DNA from: Bradyrhizobium sp. S69
Lineage (GTDB): Bacteria > Pseudomonadota > Alphaproteobacteria > Rhizobiales > Xanthobacteraceae
Direction of reading: 5' to 3'
Length of the DNA: 64,000 bases
NCBI RefSeq assembly: GCF_009766005.1
Contig: NZ_LMUK01000027.1
Span: forward strand, 167,637-231,636
Shown here: positions 15,742 through 23,884 of the stretch, piece after piece
Numbering within the stretch: the first letter of the stretch is position 1
Layout: every line of letters starts with the position of its first letter
Program-made: the position numbers and the translations under genes
Notes under the pieces: model-generated
Databases searched by the model: none
What the model was told of the DNA's origin: nothing
Seen by the model: only the letters and a program-made list of their open reading frames with translations

Positions 15742-16049
15742 ACCAAAAACTTCGAATCCGAGCTATATTTCTAATGTTTTCCAGGAAATCGGCTTGGACA
15801 GGACGTCACCGGTCCGGACTGGGCGTCACTGTTCTACGATTGAGCGGCGCTGTGGCCGATAGGAGACAAGTTGCGCAGGGGGTTAGGCGTCCCCACTCAC
15901 GCAATGCTTAAACGGCTTTGCCGATGTCGATGTCTTGAGCGGCTGCGCAACGTGACGCTGGTCGCGAGCGACCGAGGGGGGGGTGACCCCATCGTTAGCG
16001 ATGCGGCGCAACCGGAAAAATCGGCCGCCGCGGTCAGCGAGAGTGCCCC
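15742..16049. other. intergenic DNA with no recognisable gene
   Basis: A 308-bp gap between two minus-strand genes. It should hold the autotransporter promoter at its left edge. A G8 run occurs near 15973. No credible frame or repeat is seen. Confidence 0.5.
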
Positions 16050-17039
16050 CTATTCCACCCGACCGATCTTCTTCACCGCCGCGATCAACCGCGCGCCGTC
16101 TTCCGCGACGAATTTCGAAAATTCCGGCGCATCCATGTAGGCCACCGGACTGCCTGCGGTCTCCAGCGGTTTTGTCACGTCGGGGCTTTTCACGGCCAGC
16201 GCCATCGCCTCGCGCAGCCGCGTCATGATCCGCGCCGGCAATGCGCTTGGCGCGAACAATCCGGCCCAGATGTAGAACTCGACATCCTGATAGCCGAGTT
16301 CCCTGAAGGTCGGCAGATCGGGGAAACTCGCAATCCGCTGCGCGCCCCAGTTGGCGAGCACGCGCATCTTGCCGTCGTCGACCTGCTGCTTCAGCGTGCC
16401 CGGCGCCGACGCCAGCGCCTGGACGGTGCCGCTCAATAATGCGTTGAGCGCGGGGCCGGCGCCGCGAAACGGAATGTGCAACAGCTTGATGCCGGCATTG
16501 GCCGCGAACATTTCCATCGCCACGTGCAAGGTGCCGTAGGGGCCCGACGAGCCGTAGGGAATCTGGCCCGGGCGCTGTTTGGCGTCGTCGACGAAATCCT
16601 GCAACGTCTTCCACGGCGCCGACGCCGGCACCGCGAGCAAGGTCGGATCGGCGAGCACGCGCGCGACCGGCGCGAATTGCGAAACTTCGTAGGACACGGG
16701 ACGATCGAACAGCCGGTCGGCCTCCGGCAACACCGCAAGCGACGACAGCGTCATCAACAAGGTGTAGCCGTCCGGCTCGGCGCGCGCCGCGGCGGCATTG
16801 CCGATCGAGCCGCCGGCGCCACCGGCGCGATTATCCACGATCACCGATTTGCCGAGGATGCCCTCCAGCGCATGCGCCACCGGCCGCGCCGCCAGATCAG
16901 CCTGGCCGCCCGCCGGAAACGGCACGATCATCGTGATGTTGCGCTCGGGCCAGGGAGTATCAGCGAATGCGGCTTTCGGGAGTGCGGTTTGCGTCAGCGA
17001 CAGCGCGGCTGCCGCCTTGAAAAGTTCACGGCGATTCAT
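16050..17039 (-). CDS. Bug/TctC-type tripartite tricarboxylate transporter binding protein
   Basis: A 329-residue periplasmic solute-binding protein from ATG at 17039 (MNRRELFKAAAALSLTQTALPKAAFA, a twin-arginine-like or Sec signal). WPERNITMIVPFPAGGQADLAARPVA and DNRAGGAGGSIGNAAAARAEPDGYTLLM are the Bug-family signature of the ligand pocket. These proteins bind carboxylates and serve TctAB permeases; no TctA or TctB gene is nearby, as is common for these orphan proteins. The upstream in-frame start at 17153 is rejected because the twin-Arg leader begins at 17039. Confidence 0.93.
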   Translation of the reverse strand: MNRRELFKAAAALSLTQTALPKAAFADTPWPERNITMIVPFPAGGQADLAARPVAHALEGILGKSVIVDNRAGGAGGSIGNAAAARAEPDGYTLLMTLSSLAVLPEADRLFDRPVSYEVSQFAPVARVLADPTLLAVPASAPWKTLQDFVDDAKQRPGQIPYGSSGPYGTLHVAMEMFAANAGIKLLHIPFRGAGPALNALLSGTVQALASAPGTLKQQVDDGKMRVLANWGAQRIASFPDLPTFRELGYQDVEFYIWAGLFAPSALPARIMTRLREAMALAVKSPDVTKPLETAGSPVAYMDAPEFSKFVAEDGARLIAAVKKIGRVE

Positions 17040-17148
17040 CGGTAGCTTCTCCCCCGAGGATTCTTGTTTTGGTTGTTGGGAGCACATTAGCTTGAACCGT
17101 AGGGTGGGCAAAGGCGCCCTTTGCGCCGTGCCCACCATTTCACTCACC

Positions 17149-17253
17149 GTCATCCTGAGGTGCGCGCACTTGCGCGCCTCGAAGGATGACGTTCAGCACG
17201 GTGCTCGCGGCCATCCTTCGAGGCTCGCCAAGAGGCTCGCACCTCAGGATGAC
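17149..17253. repeat. CATCCTGAGGTGCG-type palindromic repeat, with a GGGTGGGCAAA half-repeat beside it
   Basis: GTCATCCTGAGGTGCG at the left faces CGCACCTCAGGATGAC at the right, with inner arms CCTCGAAGGAT / ATCCTTCGAGG. The same family occurs at 56347-56453. Just beside it (17100-17137) is AGGGTGGGCAAAGGCGCC..., a piece of the family seen complete at 50303-50389. Both lie between the binding-protein promoter and the 3' end of the LysR gene. Confidence 0.75.
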
Positions 17254-17267
17254 GTCGAGCAACGCTC

Positions 17268-18179
17268 CTACTTCTGCTTCTTCCCCTTTGCGAAATGCTT
17301 CGCCAGGAATTCCGCCAGCACCTCGACGCGGGCCGGGCGTGGGCCGCCGGGTGGCATCACCAGATGCACCGAGCCTTCGGTCTGCTTCCAGCCCTTCAGG
17401 ATTACTTCGAGCTCGCCCGACGCAACCGCGTCGCCGGCGATGAATTCCGGCAGATCGGCGATGCCGAGGCCGGCGATCAGCGCCGGCATCAGCGCTTCGC
17501 CATTGTTGACGCGCAACGGGCCGCCCGGCCGCACGCTCGCCTGCTCGCCAGCGGCGTTGGTGTAGTGCCAGACATCCGGCGTCGACAAATAAGTGTAGGC
17601 GAAACAGCGATGCTGGGCGAGATGCATCGGATGCGTCGGCCGGCCGTATTGCTCGAGATAGGCCGGCGCCGCCACGGTGTAGCGCGGCATCGCGCACAGC
17701 CGTCGCGCGATCAAGGAGGAGTCCGGCAGGCTCGCGATGCGCAAGCCTGCATCAAAGCCCTCGCCGATCAGGTCGACCATGGCATCGCTGAGATGCAGAT
17801 CGATCGCGACATCGGGGTATTGCGCGAGAAACGCCGGCAGCAGCGGCGCCACCACCTTCACGCCGAACGTCATCGGCACCGCGAGCCGCACCAGCCCGCG
17901 CGGCGTCACCGATTGTGACAGCGCCTCGTTTTCAGCGGCCTCGCCATCGGCCAACAGCCGCGTGGCGCGTTCCGACAGCCGCTGGCCGGCATCGGTCAGG
18001 GCGATCCGCCGCGAGGTGCGGTTGAACAGCCGCGCCCCGAGGCGTTCTTCCAGCCGGCTGACGGCTTTCGAGACCGTCGCCTTGGACAGCGCCAGCTCGC
18101 CGGCGGCGGCCGCAAACGACCGTAATTCCACGACTTTTGCGAAGATCGCGAGCGCTTCGAAATCCGGGAGTTTTGACAT
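17268..18179 (-). CDS. LysR-family transcriptional regulator, likely controls the pirin/wrbA genes
   Basis: A 303-residue LysR protein. The HTH is at residues ~4-62 (FAKVVELRSFAAAAGELALSKATVSKAVSRLEERLGARLFNRTSRRIALTDAG), followed by the periplasmic-binding-like effector domain (GLVRLAVPMTFGVKVVAPLLPAFLAQYPDVAIDLHLSD...). It is divergently arranged, 120 bp from the pirin gene, the usual layout for a LysR regulator and its target. The effector is unknown; a quinone or electrophile is a reasonable guess from the target functions. Confidence 0.95.
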   Translation of the reverse strand: MSKLPDFEALAIFAKVVELRSFAAAAGELALSKATVSKAVSRLEERLGARLFNRTSRRIALTDAGQRLSERATRLLADGEAAENEALSQSVTPRGLVRLAVPMTFGVKVVAPLLPAFLAQYPDVAIDLHLSDAMVDLIGEGFDAGLRIASLPDSSLIARRLCAMPRYTVAAPAYLEQYGRPTHPMHLAQHRCFAYTYLSTPDVWHYTNAAGEQASVRPGGPLRVNNGEALMPALIAGLGIADLPEFIAGDAVASGELEVILKGWKQTEGSVHLVMPPGGPRPARVEVLAEFLAKHFAKGKKQK

Positions 18180-18299
18180 CCGGCGCCACCCCAGTAGGCC
18201 AGTTTAGGAAACAATGAGTTTCAATAGTTTCTATTTCTATACCTCAGCCGGAGGCATATCCAACAGCTCAATTCGAAGTTCATATCAAAGGAACATCCC

Positions 18300-18998
18300 A
18301 TGATCGAACTCAGACCTTTTGCAAAACTCGGCGGCGCCGACCACGGCTGGCTGAAGGCCAAGCACCACTTCTCGTTCGGCAGCCACCACGACCCCAGCAA
18401 TATGGGCCACGGCTCGTTGCGGGTCTGGAATGACGACGAGATCGCACCCAACACCGGCTTTCCCGCCCATCCCCATGCCAACATGGAAATCATCACCTAT
18501 GTGCGCGAAGGCGCGATCACCCATCAGGACAGCCTCGGCAACCAGGGCCGTACTGAAGCGGGCGACGTGCAGGTGATGAGCGCCGGAAGCGGCATTCGCC
18601 ATTCCGAATACAATTTGGAGCCCGGCAAGACCCGGATTTTCCAGATCTGGATCGAGCCGACCACGAAAGGCGGCCAGCCGACCTGGGGCGCCAAGCCGTT
18701 TCCGAAGTCGGATCGTTCGGGCAAGCTCGTCACCATCGCGAGCGGCTTCGAAGCTGACAAGGATGCGCTGCCGATCCGCGCCGACGCGCGCGTGCTCGCG
18801 ACCACGCTGAAGGCCGGCGAGAGCGCCGAATACGACGTCGACAAAAGCCGCAATCTCTATCTGGTGCCGGCGGCAGGCGCGGTCGAGGTCAACGGTGTGC
18901 GGGTCAATGCCCGCGACGGCGCCGCGATCCGCGACGAAGCCCGGCTCAGGATCACGGCACTGGAAGATTCCGAACTGGTGCTGGTCGACGCGGCGTAG
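18300..18998 (+). CDS. pirin family protein (YhhW-like quercetin dioxygenase type)
   Basis: A 232-residue bicupin. [29 protein letters not shown] at ~58-86 holds the metal ligands (two His, a later His and Glu), and [10 protein letters not shown] at ~101-110 completes the site. The length matches the short YhhW-type pirins, which show quercetin 2,3-dioxygenase activity in vitro. It is divergent from the LysR gene and upstream of wrbA, so these form a probable quinone/redox-stress group. Cytoplasmic. Confidence 0.93.
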   Translation: MIELRPFAKLGGADHGWLKAKHHFSFGSHHDPSNMGHGSLRVWNDDEIAPNTGFPAHPHANMEIITYVREGAITHQDSLGNQGRTEAGDVQVMSAGSGIRHSEYNLEPGKTRIFQIWIEPTTKGGQPTWGAKPFPKSDRSGKLVTIASGFEADKDALPIRADARVLATTLKAGESAEYDVDKSRNLYLVPAAGAVEVNGVRVNARDGAAIRDEARLRITALEDSELVLVDAA

Positions 18999-19037
18999 GA
19001 CGCCAACGACACAGAGACAACTCAACACAAGACCGAC

Positions 19038-19118
19038 ATGCCCGGGCTCGACCCGGGCATCCATCTCTCTTCGTAAGACTCTTTCGAAGGCGATGGATTG
19101 CCGGGTCAAGCCCGGCAA
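19038..19118. repeat. pair of short palindromes between pirin and wrbA
   Basis: ATGCCCGGGCTCGACCCGGGCAT (19038-19060, perfect arms) and TTGCCGGGTCAAGCCCGGCAA (19098-19118) lie in the 166-bp gap. They could form hairpins in a pirin-wrbA transcript and uncouple expression of the two genes. Confidence 0.7.
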
Positions 19119-19164
19119 CGACATCCCGAGCCCCCAACTCACCCACCCCCAACGGAGACCACCC

Positions 19165-19764
19165 ATGACAAAAGTTCTCGTCCTGTATTATTCCGCCTAC
19201 GGCCACATCGAAAAGATGGCCAATGCCGTCGCCGAAGGCGCCCGCGAAGCCGGCGCCACGGTCGACATCAAGCGCGTGCCCGAGCTGGTGCCGCCCGAAG
19301 TCGCCAAGGCCTCGTATTACAAGGTCGATCAGGCCGCCCCGATCGCCCAGATCGAAGACCTCGCCAATTATGACGCGATCATCGTCGGCACCGGCACCCG
19401 CTTCGGCCGGATGGCCTCGCAGATGGCGAATTTCCTCGACCAGGCTGGTGGCCTCTGGGCCAAGGGCGCGTTGCACGGCAAGGTCGGCGGCGCCTTCACC
19501 TCGACCGCGACCCAGCACGGCGGTCAGGAGACCACGCTGTTTTCGATCATCACCAATTTGCTGCACTTCGGCATGACCATTATCGGCCTGAATTACGGGT
19601 TTGCCGGCCAAATGGAGCTCAATGACGTCACCGGCGGCTCGCCCTATGGCGCGACCACGATCACCGGCGGCGACGGCAGCCGCCAGCCGACCGAGAACGA
19701 ACTTAACGGCGCGCGCTATCAGGGACGCGCGGTCGCGGAAGCGGCCAAGAAGCTGCACGGCTGA
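19165..19764 (+). CDS. wrbA: NAD(P)H:quinone oxidoreductase, WrbA type
   Basis: A 199-residue flavodoxin-fold protein. [26 protein letters not shown] is the FMN phosphate-binding loop; [31 protein letters not shown] and [15 protein letters not shown] are WrbA signatures. The full length matches the family. WrbA reduces quinones by two electrons and protects against redox stress. The ATG at 19165 follows CGGAGACC; a longer in-frame start at 18895 lies inside the pirin gene and is rejected. Confidence 0.96.
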   Translation: MTKVLVLYYSAYGHIEKMANAVAEGAREAGATVDIKRVPELVPPEVAKASYYKVDQAAPIAQIEDLANYDAIIVGTGTRFGRMASQMANFLDQAGGLWAKGALHGKVGGAFTSTATQHGGQETTLFSIITNLLHFGMTIIGLNYGFAGQMELNDVTGGSPYGATTITGGDGSRQPTENELNGARYQGRAVAEAAKKLHG

Positions 19765-19892
19765 TGCGACAAGACTGATGCGATAGAGGCGGCATTCCCT
19801 GAACCGAATGCCGCCCTTACGCGCTCCGGGCGATGGAACCGGACGGTATCGGCGCCGTTAGATCACGCGCACCCGCGCCTGGAGATCGCCAA

Positions 19893-20063
19893 ATGACGAA
19901 CAAGCCCAATCCCACGGATACAACCAAGAAGGATGCCGATCCGCATCCGGGCATGATGGGCGACGGCACCGAAGAGCAAAACCTCGGCCAGCCCGGAAAT
20001 CCCGCCGCCCGCATCAAGAAAGATGAAGTGGACGCCGCCTTCAACAAGGACGGCAAGAAGTAG
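19893..20063 (+). CDS. small hydrophilic hypothetical protein
   Basis: A 56-residue polar protein, MTNKPNPTDTTKKDADPHPG, then MMGDGTEEQNLGQPGNPAARIKKDEVDAAFNKDGKK, rich in Lys, Asp and Pro, and likely disordered. GGAGATCGCC precedes the ATG at 19893. No family is recognised. A hairpin follows at 20104-20131. Confidence 0.6.
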   Translation: MTNKPNPTDTTKKDADPHPGMMGDGTEEQNLGQPGNPAARIKKDEVDAAFNKDGKK

Positions 20064-20103
20064 CAGGCCGCGGCCATCCCCAATGGCTGTGAATTGACTT
20101 AAA

Positions 20104-20131
20104 AAGGCCGGGCCAACTCGCGCCCGGCCTT
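20104..20131 (+). terminator. GC-rich hairpin, possible terminator or attenuator
   Basis: AAGGCCGGG pairs exactly with CCCGGCCTT across a 10-base loop, with an A run before it. A T run after it is missing, so termination would be weak in the plus direction; read on the minus strand the A run becomes T5 after the stem. It sits between two plus-strand genes. Confidence 0.45.
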
Positions 20132-20157
20132 GTCATATGAGTTTGAGGGAGTGCCGC

Positions 20158-21141
20158 ATGAATCAGACTTCGCAAGTTCCTTGGCAAGTCCCTTCGCAAG
20201 CCCCTCACCAAGCCCCTTGGCCTGAGCTGCCACTCGCGGCGTGGCGCGAGACCTACGAGACGCTGCATTTGTGGACCCAGGTGATCGGCAAAATCCGTTT
20301 CGCGCGATCGCCGTGGCTGAATCATTCCTGGCACGTCGCGCTCTATGTCACCACGCGCGGGCTGACGACCTCGCCGATCCCCGATCGCACCCGGACGTTC
20401 CAGATCGATTTCGACTTCATCGATCATGTCCTGCGAATTTCCGAAAGCTATGGCGCGCAGCGGCAATTCGCGCTGGCCGGGCAATCGGTCGCGGATTTTT
20501 ACGCGGCTGTGATGGCCGCGCTCGCCGAGCTTGGCATTGATGTCGAGATCGACCAGATGCCGAATGAGTTGCCCGAGCCGATCAAGTTCTCGGAAGACCG
20601 CACCCATGCAACCTACGATCCGGACGCGGTACGGCGCCTGTTCCAGATCCTCGTCAACGTCGATCGCGTGTTCAGGCAATTCCGCACCGGCTTCCTCGGC
20701 AAGGCCAGCCCGGTGCATTTCTTCTGGGGCAGTTTTGATCTCGCGGTAACGCGATTTTCCGGCCGCCGCGCGCCGCGCCATCCCGGCGGGGTGCCCAATC
20801 TGCCCGATGCGGTCGCCTGCGAAGCCTATTCGCATGAGGAATGCAGCGCCGGTTTCTGGCCCGGCAGTGGCGCGATCGATTATCCCGCGTTCTATTCCTA
20901 TGCCTATCCCGAGCCCGCGAGCTACCGCGCCGTCAAGGCCCGCCCCGACGCGGCGTTCTTCAGCGAAGCGCTCGGTGAATTCATCCTGCCCTATGACGCC
21001 GTCCGCACATCGGATGATCCCGACAAGGCGCTGCTCAGATTCCTGCAAAGCACCTATGAGGCCGCGGCCAATACCGCGAAGTGGGATCGCGACGCGCTGG
21101 AATGCCCGCCGGGGCAGCCGGGTGTAGTGCGGCCGGTGTAG
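20158..21141 (+). CDS. DUF5996 family protein
   Basis: A 327-residue cytoplasmic protein; ATG 20158 follows GAGGGAG. LPLAAWRETYETLHLWTQVIGKIRFARSPWLNHSWHVALYVTTRGLTTSPIP is the characteristic DUF5996 opening, and GFWPGSGAIDYPAFYSYAYPEP a conserved later block. It has no known function. There is a short Gln/Pro-rich N-terminal stretch. It is not in an obvious operon. Confidence 0.88.
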   Translation: MNQTSQVPWQVPSQAPHQAPWPELPLAAWRETYETLHLWTQVIGKIRFARSPWLNHSWHVALYVTTRGLTTSPIPDRTRTFQIDFDFIDHVLRISESYGAQRQFALAGQSVADFYAAVMAALAELGIDVEIDQMPNELPEPIKFSEDRTHATYDPDAVRRLFQILVNVDRVFRQFRTGFLGKASPVHFFWGSFDLAVTRFSGRRAPRHPGGVPNLPDAVACEAYSHEECSAGFWPGSGAIDYPAFYSYAYPEPASYRAVKARPDAAFFSEALGEFILPYDAVRTSDDPDKALLRFLQSTYEAAANTAKWDRDALECPPGQPGVVRPV

Positions 21142-21364
21142 ATTCTTGTTTTGACGCGTTTTCTTGACGCGAACCGGCATCCATCCCGGATCAAGTCCGG
21201 GACAGGCGGAGCCTGTCATCGGGCACGCGTGCGCGCGACCCGTTGGCTCGAAAACGCTATAGGACATTCAGAAGCTGGATCGCCCTATCAATTTCATCGA
21301 GGCTATCCACGCCCCCAATGAAAATATCGGCATCGCGTTAAGGCTGTTTTGCGAAAAATGGCAA

Positions 21365-22027
21365 ATGAATCGCTCCGATACCACCAGCCAGCCGGCAAAC
21401 TACTCCGCATCATCGGTGTCAGACGCCGATCAATGGTGCGAAATACAGTTTCCCGGGGTTGAGGATCTATTACGGCACCTCGCCCAAGGCCAGGCCGACC
21501 GACGCAAAATGGTGCGTTCACTTCTGTTCGGGTCGCGCACGATGGTAACCCTCTGCGTGGTTTGCTTCATCTGCGTACCCGGCTGCGCTACCCCCGCGAT
21601 CTTCCTGATCAAGTCCGGAAACTTTGGTTTTTTGCGTACCCAGACCGAGCAGGTGTCCGCCAAGACGGATCGCCTGCCGTTGATCCAACCACTCCGTCAT
21701 TTCGGCGACGCCCAACCGATACCTTTTCCGGCGATAGGTCGCGCTGATTTGTTCGAGCGCGCGGCGCTTCGCGGCGGCATCGAGAACGTACTGTTCGCGG
21801 CACCTCCATCAAACCCACCGGCGTCAAGCCTGCCTGCGTCAAGCCCGCCTGCGTCGATTTCGTCTGCGTCGAACACACACAAAACAAGACACGTCACCAC
21901 ACGCGCGGCAGCGGTCGTCACATCTGCCGTCGAGGGCGACCCGCAGCCGTCGTCACCGCCGCCTTCGCTGCTCGAAAAACTGTTCGATGCGATTGTTTCA
22001 GTGTCCCAGAGTCCACGTCAAACATGA
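21365..22027 (+). CDS. hypothetical protein with one membrane segment and a low-complexity tail
   Basis: A 220-residue frame. Residues ~58-80 (TMVTLCVVCFICVPGCATPAIFLI) could span the membrane. Residues ~145-170 are Pro/Ala/Ser repeats (PPASSLPASSPPASISSAS) coded by a tandem ~15-bp DNA repeat near 21810-21862. Its stop overlaps the next gene's possible first start in an ATGA. No family is recognised and there is no clear ribosome-binding site, so the coding call is only fair. The 223 bp before it hold a CCCGGATCAAGTCCGGGA palindrome. Confidence 0.4.
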   Translation: MNRSDTTSQPANYSASSVSDADQWCEIQFPGVEDLLRHLAQGQADRRKMVRSLLFGSRTMVTLCVVCFICVPGCATPAIFLIKSGNFGFLRTQTEQVSAKTDRLPLIQPLRHFGDAQPIPFPAIGRADLFERAALRGGIENVLFAAPPSNPPASSLPASSPPASISSASNTHKTRHVTTRAAAVVTSAVEGDPQPSSPPPSLLEKLFDAIVSVSQSPRQT

Positions 22028-22038
22028 GGGAAGAAGCC

Positions 22039-22533
22039 ATGCACAACGCTGCGATGAATTTCGATATCAAGGCCCTTCTGACTTTGCTGCTGCTCAAGCA
22101 GGGCACCAGTTCAAAGGACATTCAGACCGCCGTCAATCTGTCGGCCGCGGCGCGCCTGATGGTCGCCGAAGAATACGCCGAACCCGCGCCAGACGAGGAC
22201 CTCGAAGCCGGCAATGTCACCAATATCCGGCCGGCCCGCCGTCCCGGTGCCGACACGCGACCGTTCGAGCCGCATGCGGACGCCATGAACTCGGACATCA
22301 AGGCGCTGCTGATGTTGCTGCTGCTGCAAAACGGCGCAAGCTCGCGGGAAATTCAAACCACGCTGCGGCTGGCGGCCAGGACGCGCGGGCTGATGGCGGA
22401 CGAGTTGCTGGAAGCGCCGGAAGAAGAAATCGCCGCCGCGGTCAGCAGAGCGCAGGAAGCCCGCCCGACGCCGAAGCAGGCGCTGCGCAACGATCATCTC
22501 GCGCCGGTCGCGTTGCGTGAATTCGCGGCCTAA
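22039..22533 (+). CDS. small protein with an internal duplication, hypothetical
   Basis: A 164-residue protein made of two copies of a ~44-residue unit: MNFDIKALLTLLLLKQGTSS, continuing KDIQTAVNLSAAARLMVAEE, and MNSDIKALLMLLLLQNGASS, continuing REIQTTLRLAARTRGLMADE, joined by an acidic/Pro linker. Each unit looks like two or three helices. The ATG at 22039 follows AGGGAAG; another ATG at 22024 is possible. No family is recognised. It lies just before the exopolysaccharide block but upstream of its sigma-54 promoter. Confidence 0.72.
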   Translation: MHNAAMNFDIKALLTLLLLKQGTSSKDIQTAVNLSAAARLMVAEEYAEPAPDEDLEAGNVTNIRPARRPGADTRPFEPHADAMNSDIKALLMLLLLQNGASSREIQTTLRLAARTRGLMADELLEAPEEEIAAAVSRAQEARPTPKQALRNDHLAPVALREFAA

Positions 22534-22769
22534 AGCCCCTGACGCTGCGGACCGCGCGTTAACGTTTGATTAACGATCTAGGATCTGTGCACGCTGCCGC
22601 GCCTCGCCCGACCGGCCTTCCCGACCGGCCTTGGCGCGCATCCCGGCGCGTGTCCCAGATCAGGACGCCGATTGGCCGAGCATGTTTCGGCTCCGTTCGT
22701 TGCCGCCGATTTGTGGCCTGAAACTCCGGTTTTTCCGGCCGTTTGTCCGCCGCCATGCGCCGGCTGCCA

Positions 22770-22785
22770 TGGCACGATCATTGCT
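22770..22785 (+). promoter_or_regulatory. sigma-54 (-24/-12) promoter before the GH10 gene
   Basis: TGGCACGATCATTGCT matches the sigma-54 consensus TGGCAC-N5-TTGCW at every specified base, including the invariant GG and GC ten bases apart. It ends 23 bp before the ATG of the glycosidase gene, giving a short leader that still contains the AGAGGA ribosome-binding site. It implies RpoN- and enhancer-dependent expression of the downstream operon. Confidence 0.75.
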
Positions 22786-22808
22786 GAGTTCGTGGCAGAG
22801 GACTCAGC

Positions 22809-23879
22809 ATGTTGTCTCGACGGCAAACACTCAAGACAGGCGCTTCGTGCCTGGCGGCATTAACAGGGTTAATCGCGCCCAAGGCATTTGGCGCGCGCGG
22901 CGGCGAATCGAGCCCGTTCGGCGCTGCGGTTCGGCCCGACCTGCTCGGCGCCGATCTCGATTACACCAACGCGCTTCGCCGGCACTGCCGCATGATCGTG
23001 CCCGAGGGTGGCATGCTCTGGAACGATCTGCGCCCCAACGAAGCGACCTACGATTTCAAGGACGCCGACAAGGTCGCCTCCTTTGCCGCCGACAATGGCA
23101 TGAAACTGCGCGGTCATACCCTGGTCTGGTATGGCGTAATGCCGTCATGGACGGAAAACCTGACCGGCAAATCCGCCGCGCAAGACGAACTCTTGAAACA
23201 CATCGATACCGTCGTCGGCCGCTACCGGACGCGGATGGATTCCTGGGTCGTGGTCAATGAGCCGTTGATCGACAAGGCGGTCAATTTCGACGACCTGCGG
23301 CCGACCATCTGGCAACGCACGATCGGCATCGATCACTTCGCGATGGCGTTCGAAGCGGCTCACGCGGCGGATCCGACCGCGAAACTGATCATCAACGAAT
23401 ATGATATCGAGTATGTCGGCGAGCGCTACCGCAATCGCCGCCTGGCGCTCACCGCCCTGGTCCGGTTGCTGGTCGATCGCAAGGTGCCGATCCATGGCGT
23501 CGGCATTCAGGGCCATCTGGTGGCAAACCTCGACATCGATGTCGAGGGCTTGAGGCAATTCGCACAGGACATGAAGGCGCTGGGATTAAAAATTTCGGTC
23601 ACCGAGCTTGACGTCATCGACAATCTGCTGCCGGCCGACGTGGCGCAGCGCGACGCGCTCGTTTCGCAACGCGCGGCCGCGTTCCTCACCTCGCTGAACG
23701 AGGTCGCCCGGATCGACAGCCTGCTGACCTGGGGCATCACCGACAAATACACCTGGGTCCCGATGTATTATAAGCGCGCCGACGGCCTGAAGAACCGGCC
23801 GCTACCGCTCACCGACCAATATGTGCCGAAGCCGCTGATGGCCACGATCGCGCAATTCTCCAACGTTACGGGATTGTAA
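22809..23879 (+). CDS. GH10 family glycosidase (endo-1,4-beta-xylanase type), Tat-exported
   Basis: A 356-residue enzyme. A twin-arginine signal (MLSRRQTLKTGASCLAALTG) is cleaved near residue 28. GH10 motifs: LRGHTLVWYG (~100-109), acid/base E151 in VVVNEPL, IQGHL (~233), nucleophile E266 in SVTELD, and LLTWGITDKYTW near the end. Length and motifs are complete, so it should be active on beta-1,4-linked chains. Its place at the head of a polysaccharide synthesis block, 5 bp from the flippase gene, suggests it trims or releases the cell's own polysaccharide rather than plant xylan; that is inference. Confidence 0.93.
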   Translation: MLSRRQTLKTGASCLAALTGLIAPKAFGARGGESSPFGAAVRPDLLGADLDYTNALRRHCRMIVPEGGMLWNDLRPNEATYDFKDADKVASFAADNGMKLRGHTLVWYGVMPSWTENLTGKSAAQDELLKHIDTVVGRYRTRMDSWVVVNEPLIDKAVNFDDLRPTIWQRTIGIDHFAMAFEAAHAADPTAKLIINEYDIEYVGERYRNRRLALTALVRLLVDRKVPIHGVGIQGHLVANLDIDVEGLRQFAQDMKALGLKISVTELDVIDNLLPADVAQRDALVSQRAAAFLTSLNEVARIDSLLTWGITDKYTWVPMYYKRADGLKNRPLPLTDQYVPKPLMATIAQFSNVTGL

Positions 23880-23884
23880 GCGCC

